Origin: Actinomycetota bacterium
Lineage (GTDB): Bacteria; Actinomycetota; Acidimicrobiia; Acidimicrobiales; Microtrichaceae
Direction: 5' to 3'
Length of the DNA stretch: 39,684 bases
NCBI GenBank assembly: GCA_963169245.1
Contig: CAUJEC010000166.1
Span: forward strand, 1-39,684
Below are positions 31,873 to 39,684 of the stretch, piece by piece. Position numbers and translations under genes: made by a program. Numbering within the stretch: the first letter of the stretch is position 1; each line of letters starts with the position of its first letter. A model generated the notes under the pieces. It did not search any database. It saw nothing but the letters and a program-made list of their open reading frames with translations, and was not told the DNA's origin.

Positions 31873-32583
31873 TCATCCTTCCTTCTTTTCAGCTTTGGAC
31901 CGAGCGGGGGATGCAATCTGAGCCGAGGTGCTGGTACCCACCAGATGCCCATGCACACAGCACTGGCCACTCATTGGGTCCGCCTGTTCGAAAGAGTCCA
32001 TCTCGAACCCTTCGATCCCCTCGACCATCCCCTCCACCATTCCCATATGGATCGAGCAGACGATCTCGGGATCGGCCCGGGCAGCCGAAGCGAAGGGACA
32101 CTCGAGCAGATGAGCCTCGACGACTACTCCATCGACCTCAAGATCGGGGTCAAAGCCTTGGCTGGCCATTGCGCCGAGCAGCGCCTCGAGTGGACCAGCC
32201 GACTCCGAGACCGCCTGCAACGCGGTCATTTCCTGCCTACCGGCTTCGCGGCCGACTTCAAGCGGGGTATCGCCGCTACGCAGCACCTGGGTGAGAAGCA
32301 TCGCGAGTCGTTCGTAGGGGCCGATGAGCCCCCAGCGACTGTCCGCCGAGGGGCTGAGTCGATAGAGCAGCCTCGGCCGACCGCGGCCACGACTCGATGC
32401 GGTGTACTCGATTACAAGTCCGGCGTCGACGAGCTTGGCCAGATGCTGGCGAATCGCGTTGTGATTCAGACCGAACTCCTCGGTGAGGGTCGGGATGTCG
32501 AACGAGTCACGCGAGCCAGCTATCCGGCGAAAGATCTCATACCGAGTCGGGTCCCCCAACGCCCGTGCCTGTAGCTGCAGCAT
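31873..32583 (-). CDS. sufR: SufR-like iron-sulfur winged-helix repressor
   Basis: A 236-residue regulator. The N-terminal winged helix (about 5-75) reads [61 protein letters not shown]. The C-terminal part has C162 ([21 protein letters not shown]), C176 and a C208-C209 pair (GQCCVHGHL), the arrangement that ligates a cluster in SufR-type regulators. The name is a family call supported by the suf genes about 1.1 kb away. The operator-like dyad ends eight bases before its start, so the message is probably leaderless or nearly so and the gene autoregulated. It is followed at once by globin 2. Confidence 0.8.
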   Translation of the reverse strand: MLQLQARALGDPTRYEIFRRIAGSRDSFDIPTLTEEFGLNHNAIRQHLAKLVDAGLVIEYTASSRGRGRPRLLYRLSPSADSRWGLIGPYERLAMLLTQVLRSGDTPLEVGREAGRQEMTALQAVSESAGPLEALLGAMASQGFDPDLEVDGVVVEAHLLECPFASAARADPEIVCSIHMGMVEGMVEGIEGFEMDSFEQADPMSGQCCVHGHLVGTSTSAQIASPARSKAEKKEG

Positions 32584-32591
32584 CCCATAAA

Positions 32592-32613
32592 TCTAGCACA
32601 CGCTAGAGAAAAT
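32592..32613. promoter_or_regulatory. Putative SufR-type operator, sufR/acnA intergenic region
   Basis: The core dyad TCTAGC-ACAC-GCTAGA occupies 32592-32607. Read on the minus strand it continues the ATTTTC extension shared with the ferredoxin/globin-1 element. It begins eight bases upstream of the sufR start and lies about 112 bases upstream of acnA. Its position at the sufR start suggests direct occlusion of the promoter. Confidence 0.7.
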
Positions 32614-32724
32614 GGCCCCGAACGGAGCCCGCCGACGAGAGCCCAGACCTATGGTGACTACCGGGTGGGACATCGGGGTACGAGGAACAAAGCCGTCGGA
32701 AGTCGAGTCAAAGGACATCAGAAC

Positions 32725-35523
32725 ATGGGCGCTAACAGCTTCGGTGCACGCAGGACTCTGGATCTCGTCGGGTCCAGTGTCGACTACTTCGATGTGACGG
32801 GGATCGCTCCATCGGTCGAACATCTCCCCTACAGCATGAAGGTTCTGCTCGAGAACCTGTTGCGACACGAGGGAGAGGGCTCGGTATCGAGCGAGGACGT
32901 CACCGCCGTTGCAAACTGGGACGGCACTGCGGAGGACCGCGAAATCTCATTCATGCCTGCCCGTGTCCTCATGCAGGACTTCACGGGTGTTCCGGCCATC
33001 GTCGACCTTGCGGCAATGCGTGACGGCGTGGTCCAACTCGGTGGCGACCCGGCGAGCATCAACCCACAGATTCCCGTCGAACTGGTCATAGACCACTCGG
33101 TGACCGTCGAGTCGTTCGGACTTCCCGATTCGTTCCGCATCAATGCCGAGGTCGAGTTCGAACGAAATCAGGAGCGATACCGGTTCCTTCGCTGGGGTCA
33201 GGCGGCCTTCGACAACTTCAAGGTCGTCCCACCCGACACCGGGATCTGCCATCAGGTCAACCTCGAATACCTGTCCAGAGTTGTGTTCCGCAACGATGAC
33301 TCAGGACTCGCCTACCCGGACACTCTCGTCGGCACGGACTCCCATACACCTATGGTCAACGGACTCGGGGTCATGGGATGGGGTGTCGGGGGGATCGAGG
33401 CCGAGGCAGCGCTGCTCGGTCAGCCGATCTCGATGCTCATCCCAAAGGTTGTGGGACTCAAGCTGACCGGCGAGCTCCGCGAGGGCACCACGGCGACCGA
33501 TCTGGTGCTGACGGTGACCGAACTCCTCCGGTTCCACGGGGTGGTGGGCAAGTTCGTCGAGTTCTACGGACCCGGTGTCAGCTCGATCCCCCTCGCCAAC
33601 CGAGCGACGCTCGGCAACATGTCACCGGAGTACGGCTCGACGATCACCATCTTCCCGATCGACGACGAGACGCTCCGCTATATGCGCTTCTCCGGGCGTT
33701 CCGAGGAGCAGATCTCCCTCGTCGAGAGTTACGCAAAGGCGCAGTCGATGTGGTTCGACCCAGCCGCAGAACCCATCTTCTCAAAGACGATCGAACTCGA
33801 TCTGTCGAGTGTCGTGCCCAGCATCGCAGGACCCTCTCGCCCCCAGGATCGAGTTCCCCTCGACCGGTCCAAGGACTACTTTGCCGACGCGCTCGTCGGA
33901 TCTCTCCCAAAGACCGCCGCCGATATCGCTTCGGCAGCGTCGTTCCCAGCGAGTGACCCTCCAGCGGCGGCCGAGGGTGTGACCGGTACGGGCGAACCTG
34001 ATGCGACGGCGACCCAAGAGGCCACCGAGCACCTCTCACATGAGAGCGACGACCGAGTCCATGTGTCGGTTCCGGTGACCATGTCCGATGGCGTCGAGGT
34101 CGTCCTCGATCACGGCCATGTGGCGATCGCCGCGATCACGAGTTGCACTAACACGTCCAACCCATCGGTGATGCTCGCCGCCGGGCTTCTCGCAAAGAAG
34201 GCCGTGGAGAAGGGGCTCGCTCGAAAGCCATGGGTCAAGACATCGCTGGCCCCCGGGTCCCGGGTGGTCGTCGACTACTACGAGGCCGCTGGTCTCACCC
34301 CATATCTGGAGGCTCTCGGGTTCAACCTGGTCGGATTCGGTTGCACGACATGCATCGGCAACTCAGGTCCCCTCGATCCTGCAGTGTCGGCTGCCGTGGG
34401 GTCATCGGGGCTCGCTCTGGTCTCGGTGCTATCGGGGAACCGAAACTTCGAGGGTCGAATCAACCCCGACGTTCGGATGAACTACCTGATGTCACCCCCG
34501 CTCGTCATCGCGTATGCGATCGCCGGGACTATGGACTTCGACATGCTCAGCGAGCCGCTCGGGAGGTCCACTGACGGCGAGGACGTCTACCTGTCAGACA
34601 TCTGGCCGACCGCTGCCGAGGTGAACGCCGCGGTCGAGTCGAGCATCCAGTCTGAGATGTTCCGCCACACCTACGCGACGATCTTCGACGGGGACGAACG
34701 TTGGCGATCGCTCGATACCGCCACGGGCTCACGCTTCGAGTGGGACGACGAGAACTCCACCTACATCCACCACCCACCGTTCTTCGACGGAATGCCAACG
34801 ATTCCCAAACCTCTGGTCGATCTACAAGGAGCCAGAGTGCTCGCCCTGCTCGGCGACAGCGTCACCACGGACCATATATCACCAGCTGGCATGATCGCTC
34901 CCGCCTCACCGGCCGGTGTATGGCTGACCGATCAGGGAGTGGAGCGCCGCGAGTTCAACTCCTATGGCTCTCGTCGCGGCAACCACGAGGTGATGATCAG
35001 GGGCACCTTCGGCAATGTTCGACTTCGCAACCAGTTGGCTCCTGGAACCGAGGGCGGGTTCACGCTGCACCTCCCCGATGGCGAGGAGACCACCATCTAT
35101 GAGGCATCGCTGCGCTATCAGGACGAGGGAGTACCCCTCGTGGTGATAGCCGGCAAGGAATACGGATCCGGCTCATCGCGCGACTGGGCAGCCAAGGGAA
35201 CGATCCTGCTCGGAGTCAAGGCCGTGATCGCCAAGAGTTTCGAACGTATCCACCGCTCGAACCTGATCGGCATGGGAGTCCTTCCCCTCGAGTTCATCGA
35301 CGGTCAGGACGCGGAGACGCTCGGGCTGACCGGCCACGAGATCATCGACATCGTCGGGCTCGAGGGACTTGGAGCCGGGGATGCGCTGCCCGAGCGACTG
35401 ATGGTCACTGCCGATGACAAGAGCTTCGATGTAGGACTTCGGATCGACACACCGATGGAGGCCGAGTACTACTGCCACGGAGGAATCCTCCACTACGTGC
35501 TCCGGCAACTGGCCAAGGCCTGA
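32725..35523 (+). CDS. acnA: Aconitate hydratase (AcnA/IRP type)
   Basis: A 932-residue TCA-cycle enzyme interconverting citrate and isocitrate. The three [4Fe-4S] ligands are C474 ([10 protein letters not shown]), C540 and C543 ([14 protein letters not shown]). Other family marks are [39 protein letters not shown] and [16 protein letters not shown]. An insertion-like Ala/Thr/Glu-rich stretch near residues 410-440 is low in complexity. ATG 32725 is used, with AAAGGA upstream. It is divergent from sufR and shares the operator-bearing gap; as an Fe-S enzyme it is a reasonable member of the same regulon. Confidence 0.94.
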   Translation: MGANSFGARRTLDLVGSSVDYFDVTGIAPSVEHLPYSMKVLLENLLRHEGEGSVSSEDVTAVANWDGTAEDREISFMPARVLMQDFTGVPAIVDLAAMRDGVVQLGGDPASINPQIPVELVIDHSVTVESFGLPDSFRINAEVEFERNQERYRFLRWGQAAFDNFKVVPPDTGICHQVNLEYLSRVVFRNDDSGLAYPDTLVGTDSHTPMVNGLGVMGWGVGGIEAEAALLGQPISMLIPKVVGLKLTGELREGTTATDLVLTVTELLRFHGVVGKFVEFYGPGVSSIPLANRATLGNMSPEYGSTITIFPIDDETLRYMRFSGRSEEQISLVESYAKAQSMWFDPAAEPIFSKTIELDLSSVVPSIAGPSRPQDRVPLDRSKDYFADALVGSLPKTAADIASAASFPASDPPAAAEGVTGTGEPDATATQEATEHLSHESDDRVHVSVPVTMSDGVEVVLDHGHVAIAAITSCTNTSNPSVMLAAGLLAKKAVEKGLARKPWVKTSLAPGSRVVVDYYEAAGLTPYLEALGFNLVGFGCTTCIGNSGPLDPAVSAAVGSSGLALVSVLSGNRNFEGRINPDVRMNYLMSPPLVIAYAIAGTMDFDMLSEPLGRSTDGEDVYLSDIWPTAAEVNAAVESSIQSEMFRHTYATIFDGDERWRSLDTATGSRFEWDDENSTYIHHPPFFDGMPTIPKPLVDLQGARVLALLGDSVTTDHISPAGMIAPASPAGVWLTDQGVERREFNSYGSRRGNHEVMIRGTFGNVRLRNQLAPGTEGGFTLHLPDGEETTIYEASLRYQDEGVPLVVIAGKEYGSGSSRDWAAKGTILLGVKAVIAKSFERIHRSNLIGMGVLPLEFIDGQDAETLGLTGHEIIDIVGLEGLGAGDALPERLMVTADDKSFDVGLRIDTPMEAEYYCHGGILHYVLRQLAKA

Positions 35524-35540
35524 CTACACAAGGCCTGACT
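35515..35540 (+). repeat. Tandem 11-base repeat at the acnA stop codon
   Basis: AAGGCCTGACT occurs at 35515-35525, including the acnA stop, and again at 35530-35540. A recent small duplication is likely. The flanking ACACA and TGTGT could pair around the second copy. Confidence 0.5.
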
Positions 35541-35674
35541 GTGTGTCGTGGATGCCATCCGACTCGCGCCGCTGCTCGACTGGCACCGCCGACCCGCTGA
35601 CGCCGCTGCCCGTAACAGTGCAGTGACGAGACAGCCGCCCGCTACGGTGGCTGCGGCTACGGTTCAGAACTGCA

Positions 35675-35708
35675 CGACCCGGGTCTCAGGAGGTTGAGAC
35701 CCGGGTCG
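35675..35708. terminator. Very strong hairpin terminator between acnA and the cupredoxin gene
   Basis: Fourteen perfect pairs (35675-35688 with 35695-35708) surround the six-base loop GGAGGT. The gene-free 252 bases between the converging acnA and cupredoxin genes hold this hairpin and the small repeat at the acnA stop; nothing else is clear. It has no T-run, as is common in GC-rich actinobacteria, and is likely bidirectional. Confidence 0.75.
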
Positions 35709-35775
35709 GCGACAGTGCGCAGGTTCTGTGTGTGCAGGTTCACCCCTCAGGAGAGCCTGCTAAGGGCCGGTGTGG

Positions 35776-36288
35776 CTAACCCACGGTGATGGTTCCCTTC
35801 ATGCCTGCTGCTTCGTGTCCGGCAACCGTGCAGATGAACTTGTACTCACCGGGAGCAACTCCCTTCAGTTCGAGTTCACCGCTCGCACCAGGCTTGATGA
35901 GGTCAGAGGTGAGACCCTCAACCGAGAAGTCGTGTTCCATCTGACCATTGTTGGTGAGGACGATCTTGCCGTTCTCGGCCACCTTGATGTCGGATGGGTC
36001 GAACGCGAACTCGCTCATGGCGACATCGACAGAGGCAGCACCTCCGCCACCGCCACCTCCTGCGGATGCTTCGGTTCCACCTCCTCCACCACCGTTGTTG
36101 GCCACCTCGACCGCGCGGGCCGACATGCCGATCGCGAAGATCGCTGCCACGATTGCGAAGATCCCGAAGATGAACGCCGAGACAGCCAGGGTCTCGAAGC
36201 TCATACCTCCGACACGACCGCCGTCACCTCCCGATGATATATAGACCTCTTCGGAGGTGTCTGTAGCTGTGGTTGTTGTATCGGTCAT
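35776..36288 (-). CDS. Membrane-anchored cupredoxin (plastocyanin-like copper protein)
   Basis: A 170-residue protein. A polar Thr-rich N-terminus is followed by one transmembrane helix (about 33-56), an extracytoplasmic Gly-rich linker (66-83) and a cupredoxin domain. Type 1 copper ligands are H119 (QMEHDFSV), C153 and H158 (FICTVAGHEAAGM) and M163. It would be an electron carrier on the outer face of the membrane. GAGGAGGT lies five bases before the start. It follows the NirK-like gene by 11 bases, so it is a likely electron donor to that enzyme; this partnership is inference. Confidence 0.85.
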   Translation of the reverse strand: MTDTTTTATDTSEEVYISSGGDGGRVGGMSFETLAVSAFIFGIFAIVAAIFAIGMSARAVEVANNGGGGGGTEASAGGGGGGGAASVDVAMSEFAFDPSDIKVAENGKIVLTNNGQMEHDFSVEGLTSDLIKPGASGELELKGVAPGEYKFICTVAGHEAAGMKGTITVG

Positions 36289-36299
36289 CAGTTACCTCC

Positions 36300-37418
36300 T
36301 CAGTGACCCATATCCTCGCCGGGCTTGGTCTCGACCTCGCCGGCTTGGAAGATTCCGAGCGCACCCTTTCCGGGGTTCGCGAACTTGTGCGTGGCGAAGG
36401 GGTAGTTACCCGCTTCGTTGAAGTAGAACTCGACGAAACCACCCTGTGCGGGCTGCAGATCGAGTGCCTGTGAGCCACCACCGTTGGACGTCTCGGGACG
36501 GAGCAGGTACTCGCCTTCCTTGTACACCGTGTCGAAGATTGTCCCGATCACGTGGAACGAGCAGTTCTCTGACGGACCAACGTCGATCACCCAGGCTCGG
36601 ATGCGCTTGTTCAGATCCACCTTGATCGGCTGGAACACGTACTGACTGGCATATCCGTTGAATACGACCAGATCCCACTTCTCCTGGGTCATCTTGTCGT
36701 AGTCGCCCTCCTTGCCATCCGGGCCCAGATAGAACTCCGACTGGATGAAGACGAACTCGTAGTCAACCGGCTTGAGGTCCGGCGGATCGATGATGGTGCA
36801 GCCATACATGCCGGTTCCGATGTGGTGAAGCACCGGTGGGGTACCGCAGTGGTACATGTAGATGCCGTGGTTGGTGCCCTCCCACGGGTACTCAATCGTC
36901 TCACCCGGCTGAATGGTTGCCATACGAACGTTCGGGGCAACACGGGACGAGTGGAAGTCCACCGAGTGACCGAGGGTGCCCTCATTCTTCAGGGTCACGT
37001 TGAACTTGTCACCCATCTTGCCCCGGTAGATGGGGCCGGGAACTACACCGTCGAAGTTCCACAGATTCTGCTTGACGCCAGGGGCGACCTCGCCGACATC
37101 CTCGCGGGCGACCATGGTGATGTTGTGGACCGTCTCCGCCGGCGCTGGCGGGAGCACGGGATCGTGAGCCTTCCAGCCATCCGCTGGCTTTGCGTTCGGG
37201 TCGAAGACTGCGTAGTTGCCAGTGTCCTCGGCCGCTGCCCCGCTTCCAGTGCCGGGAGCAGCGGATCCGCCGCCTCCGCCCTTGGATTCGGGCCAAGCCG
37301 CAGCTGCTGCAACACCAACGAGGGTCGCAGCACCCACACCTCCGACCGTGGCTCCGACGACTGCCCGTCGACTAACCACTTCCTGATCACGTTCCTTGTC
37401 GGAACCTTGCCTTGCCAT
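36300..37418 (-). CDS. nirK: NirK-like copper-containing nitrite reductase (Tat-exported)
   Basis: A 372-residue two-domain multicopper protein. The N-terminal SRRAVVGATVGGVGAATLVG resembles a Tat signal, followed by a Gly-rich linker. The ligands line up with copper nitrite reductase: type 1 H151, C191, H199 and M204; type 2 H156, H190 and H344; catalytic Asp154 (GHSVDFH) and His289 (SFHVIG). The spacing H-x2-D-x-H matches the family; the loop from the Cys to the next type 1 His is one residue shorter. The reaction would be nitrite to nitric oxide outside the cytoplasm. CAAGGAGGT precedes the ATG. A two-domain multicopper oxidase is the alternative, but the Asp/His catalytic pair argues for NirK. 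Confidence 0.82.
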   Translation of the reverse strand: MARQGSDKERDQEVVSRRAVVGATVGGVGAATLVGVAAAAAWPESKGGGGGSAAPGTGSGAAAEDTGNYAVFDPNAKPADGWKAHDPVLPPAPAETVHNITMVAREDVGEVAPGVKQNLWNFDGVVPGPIYRGKMGDKFNVTLKNEGTLGHSVDFHSSRVAPNVRMATIQPGETIEYPWEGTNHGIYMYHCGTPPVLHHIGTGMYGCTIIDPPDLKPVDYEFVFIQSEFYLGPDGKEGDYDKMTQEKWDLVVFNGYASQYVFQPIKVDLNKRIRAWVIDVGPSENCSFHVIGTIFDTVYKEGEYLLRPETSNGGGSQALDLQPAQGGFVEFYFNEAGNYPFATHKFANPGKGALGIFQAGEVETKPGEDMGH

Positions 37419-37505
37419 TCTCGCAACCTCCTTGGCCGCCCTTTCGGCGATCCAGTCGAGAACTTTCAGTTGTCGACTCTGAGACTACATGTACCGGGCT
37501 TCTTT

Positions 37506-37525
37506 GTCCATCACTTCCCATGGAC
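37506..37525. promoter_or_regulatory. Inverted repeat GTCCAT-N8-ATGGAC upstream of nirK
   Basis: Perfect six-base arms with an eight-base spacer lie 88 bases upstream of the nirK-like start, in the 196-base gap to the GH15 gene. A nearby GTCC-N10-GGAC follows at about 37559. The surrounding sequence is AT-rich for the window, fitting a promoter. It does not match the FNR/NnrR type (TTGAT-N4-ATCAA), so the regulator is unknown. Confidence 0.4.
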
Positions 37526-37614
37526 TTTTGTCACCTAGTCATCACTAAACCAGATATGTCCATTCCGTTGAGGGACAGCCAACGAGAAGCGATGACGCAG
37601 GGGTGACCGGTGGA

Positions 37615-39423
37615 TCATGGATGCTCCGGGTCGATCGAGCATCGGACGTGAGCCGGACCGCCGGCTTCGTCCACATTCATTGCGGTATCAACGAGACCGA
37701 CATGTGAGAAGGCCTGGGGAAAGTTGCCGAGCAACCGTTTGGAGATCGGGTCGTACTCCTCGGCAAGAAGTCCCACGTCATTACGCAGGGCAATCAGGCG
37801 TTCGAGAATACTGCACGCCTCGTCCACCTCACCGGCAAGCGCGAGAGCATCGGCAAGCCAGAAGGTGCAGAGCAGAAGGGCGCCCTCCTTCCCGTCTAGC
37901 CCGTCTACTGATCGACCGTGAGTCGTTGGGTAGCGCGAAACGAATCCGTCGACCATCAGCTCTCGTTTAATCGCGTCGATGGTTCCCCTGACACGAGGGT
38001 CCGTCGCAGGGAGGAATCCGACAATGGGAATGAGCAGGAGACTGGCGTCCACCTCGAAGGATCCGTATGACTGAGTAAACGTGCCTCGGTCAGGGTCCCA
38101 GCCACTGTTGAGAACCTCGTCCCGGATCTCCTCTCTGGCAATCGCCCAGCGGGCCCGAGGCCCGTCAATGTGGTCGAAATGGTCGACGCTTCTGATTGCC
38201 CGGTCAAAGGCCACCCAGCACATGACCTTGGAGTGCACGAGTTGGCGAGGATCACCTCGCATCTCCCAGAGTCCCGAGTCCGGTCTCCGCCAGTTCGACT
38301 CAAGCCACTCCAACAGGGCAGTCTCAACCTTCCATGCCTCCTCCTCGGGCGGAATCCCGGCGCGCCTAGCTTGATAGAACGAGTCGAGCAGCTCTCCATA
38401 TACGTCAAGTTGAAGCTGCCCCGAAGCAAGGTTTCCGATTCGCACTGGCAACGAGCCCTCATATCCCTTGAGCCATCCGAGTTCGAGTTCGGGCAGACGC
38501 TTCTCCCCCGCTATGCCGTACATGATCTGCAACTGAGACGGGTCACCAGCGGCGGCCCTCAACAGCCAGTCGCGCCATTCGATGGCCTCCTGTTCGAAGC
38601 CCGCACCAAGCATCGCCTGAAGCGTGAAGGTCGCATCACGAAGCCAGCAGTACCTGTAGTCCCAGTTCCGGCTACCGCCCAGCACCTCTGGAAGCGACGT
38701 GGTCGGAGCGGCGACGATCCCACCAGAAGGGCTGAACGTAAGGCCCTTAAGGGTGACCAGTGAGCTGCGGACGGGCTCGGCGTATGGGCCCGTCACCGTG
38801 CAATCCCCCAGCCAACTCCTCCACCAAGCCTCGGTGTGGCGAATGGCTCGGAAGGGTTCGGTGCGCGGCGGGGGGTCTTCAATCGACAAGTGCCACGTGA
38901 GTACGAACGGCACACGATCGCCCTGACTGACCCTGAACTCCGCCTTCGTGGAGAGATCCTCGCCACGGGTCTCGACCCCGGCGAAGAACTCGATCGCGTC
39001 CGGGCCGCTTATCATGCCGAGGGTCCCATCGAGTCGGCGCACCCAGGGAACTGACAGTCCGTAGTCGAACCGGACCACAAGGTCCATCTCCATGCTGACG
39101 GTTCCAGACACTCCCTCGACAACACGAATGACATCGGTCGCAGGCGAGTCCACGGGCATCAGGTCGATCAGCCTCACCACTCCGCCGCCGGTTGTGAAGG
39201 TCGTCTCCAGAATGAGCGTGTCCTGGCGGTACTGACGCGTGACCGCATAACCCGGATCGCTGGGACCTATCCTCCATCGACCGTTGGATCGGTCTCCGAG
39301 CAGCGCGGCGAAACACGCCGCCGAGTCAAAGCGTGGAAGACAGAGCCAGTCGATCGATCCGTCCTTGCCCACCAGAGCGGCCGACTGGGTGTCGCCGATC
39401 ATGGCGTAGTCCTCTATGCGCAC
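37615..39423 (-). CDS. Glycoside hydrolase family 15 protein (glucoamylase/trehalase type)
   Basis: A 602-residue cytoplasmic enzyme with no signal peptide. The N-terminal domain begins IEDYAMIGDTQSAALVGKDGSIDWLCLPRFDSAACFAALLGD, typical of bacterial GH15. The (alpha/alpha)6 barrel includes WDYRYCWLRDATFTLQAML, ELGWLKGYEGSLPVRIGNLASGQLQLDVYGELLD, EGALLLCTFWLADALAL and LLAEEYDPISKRLLGNFPQAFSHVGLVDTA. Actinobacterial relatives include trehalases and alpha-glucan hydrolases, so the substrate (trehalose or maltodextrin) is not settled. The GTG start at 39423 is followed directly by the conserved RIEDYAMIGD, and AAGG lies eight bases upstream. Confidence 0.9.
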   Translation of the reverse strand: MRIEDYAMIGDTQSAALVGKDGSIDWLCLPRFDSAACFAALLGDRSNGRWRIGPSDPGYAVTRQYRQDTLILETTFTTGGGVVRLIDLMPVDSPATDVIRVVEGVSGTVSMEMDLVVRFDYGLSVPWVRRLDGTLGMISGPDAIEFFAGVETRGEDLSTKAEFRVSQGDRVPFVLTWHLSIEDPPPRTEPFRAIRHTEAWWRSWLGDCTVTGPYAEPVRSSLVTLKGLTFSPSGGIVAAPTTSLPEVLGGSRNWDYRYCWLRDATFTLQAMLGAGFEQEAIEWRDWLLRAAAGDPSQLQIMYGIAGEKRLPELELGWLKGYEGSLPVRIGNLASGQLQLDVYGELLDSFYQARRAGIPPEEEAWKVETALLEWLESNWRRPDSGLWEMRGDPRQLVHSKVMCWVAFDRAIRSVDHFDHIDGPRARWAIAREEIRDEVLNSGWDPDRGTFTQSYGSFEVDASLLLIPIVGFLPATDPRVRGTIDAIKRELMVDGFVSRYPTTHGRSVDGLDGKEGALLLCTFWLADALALAGEVDEACSILERLIALRNDVGLLAEEYDPISKRLLGNFPQAFSHVGLVDTAMNVDEAGGPAHVRCSIDPEHP

Positions 39424-39482
39424 CTTCTCAGCCTTGCACTAGCGATGGCACAGCGGGTGGCGCGTGAGCGGATCCGGGCAGT

Positions 39483-39533
39483 GCCTACCTTCCGCCGGTT
39501 CTCCGTTAAGGACCGAAGCGAAGGAAGGTAGGC
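39483..39533 (-). terminator. Two-part hairpin terminator after the partial right-edge gene
   Basis: Eleven perfect pairs (GCCTACCTTCC at 39483-39493 with GGAAGGTAGGC at 39523-39533) enclose an inner stem, CGGTTCT with AGGACCG (one G-T pair). It begins seven bases after the stop of the partial gene and precedes the GH15 gene on the same strand. Confidence 0.7.
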
Positions 39534-39539
39534 CAACGC

Positions 39540-39684
39540 TCAGCGCCAGTAGTTGTTGGCTGCAGCGACGGTGGCGAACTCGATGGCCACGACGTGTGCT
39601 GCAGCAGTCAGAGAGTCAGCGTCGTTTGCATAGGCGGGGCGGAGGTCGTCACGCACCCCCTCGTCCGGCTGGATCGCCTTGATG
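39540..39684 (-). CDS. Partial gene, C-terminal 47 residues, unidentified
   Basis: An open frame enters from the right edge and ends at TGA 39540-39542. The visible end reads IKAIQPDEGVRDDLRPAYANDADSLTAAAHVVAIEFATVAAANNYWR, shown here only to describe an Asp/Ala-rich helical tail with a final aromatic-basic YWR. It is followed by a strong hairpin, which supports its being a true gene end. The family cannot be told from this fragment. Confidence 0.5.
   Translation of the reverse strand, partial: IKAIQPDEGVRDDLRPAYANDADSLTAAAHVVAIEFATVAAANNYWR

Noticed and set aside
31101-32294. 397-codon plus-strand open frame over the globin and sufR genes
   Set aside because: It overlaps three supported genes in other frames and has a Pro/Arg/His-rich composition typical of antisense shadows.
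35524-35775. Small RNA or CRISPR-like element in the acnA/cupredoxin gap
   Set aside because: The strong dyad is fully explained as a terminator; there are no spaced repeats and no promoter-plus-terminator pair for a separate RNA.
1-39684. Insertion sequences, phage genes, tRNA or rRNA genes
   Set aside because: No transposase, integrase, terminal repeats or tRNA/rRNA-like sequence was found; the window reads as stable core chromosome.

Overview
This window looks like chromosomal DNA from an actinobacterium of moderate to fairly high GC. The best guess is the Acidimicrobiia or a related marine or freshwater lineage. The signs are two WhiB regulators with four-Cys signatures, a SenX3/RegX3-type pair in a pst-phoU operon, an actinobacterial-style HtrA with a long Pro/Gln/Gly-rich N-terminus, a Zincin_2 (DUF2342) protein, and many ATGA, GTGA and TGATG stop/start overlaps. 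The placement is inference; no rRNA or tRNA gene was seen. Genes are densely packed, and no gene-free stretch exceeds about 250 bases.

Layout. 1-4439 (minus): a branched-chain amino-acid or amide ABC importer, livG-livF-livH-livM-livK, with livK cut by the left edge. 4534-5780 (minus): a small membrane protein and mreB; mreB appears to start at a CTG inside the upstream stop codon. 5953-7266 (plus): a Zincin_2 protein with a degenerate HExxH. 7318-15741 (minus): one long phosphate cluster, pstS-pstC-pstA-pstB-phoU-senX3-regX3-MFS, with a PHO-box-like repeat before pstS; ppk follows upstream (to 17970). 18139-21925: a small conserved-looking protein, HtrA, two WhiB proteins, TatA and 5-formyl-THF cyclo-ligase. 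22075-25723: an Old Yellow Enzyme homologue divergent from a stand-alone PAS protein, then a ClC-type channel coupled to a MarR regulator.

25824-35523 is the most interesting part. An Fe-S assembly cluster (ferredoxin-sufB-sufC-sufD-sufT-DUF488, minus) faces a group III truncated globin (plus). This converges with a second group III globin that lies directly downstream of a SufR-like Fe-S regulator. The regulator is divergent from aconitase, itself an Fe-S enzyme. Two intergenic regions, ferredoxin/globin-1 and sufR/acnA, carry almost the same 22-bp element built on TCTAGY-N4-RCTAGA. This predicts one SufR-type regulon joining Fe-S assembly, two globins and aconitase. Next to it (35776-37418) lie a membrane-anchored cupredoxin and a Tat-exported NirK-like copper nitrite reductase with a complete set of copper ligands. 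The block therefore reads as a possible nitric oxide / Fe-S homeostasis module: NirK would make NO, the globins would bind or remove it, and SufR would sense cluster status. That functional chain is inference.

37615-39684: a GH15 glucoamylase/trehalase-type enzyme, then a strong hairpin and the 3' end of an unidentified gene. Convincing hairpin terminators separate most convergent or unrelated units.
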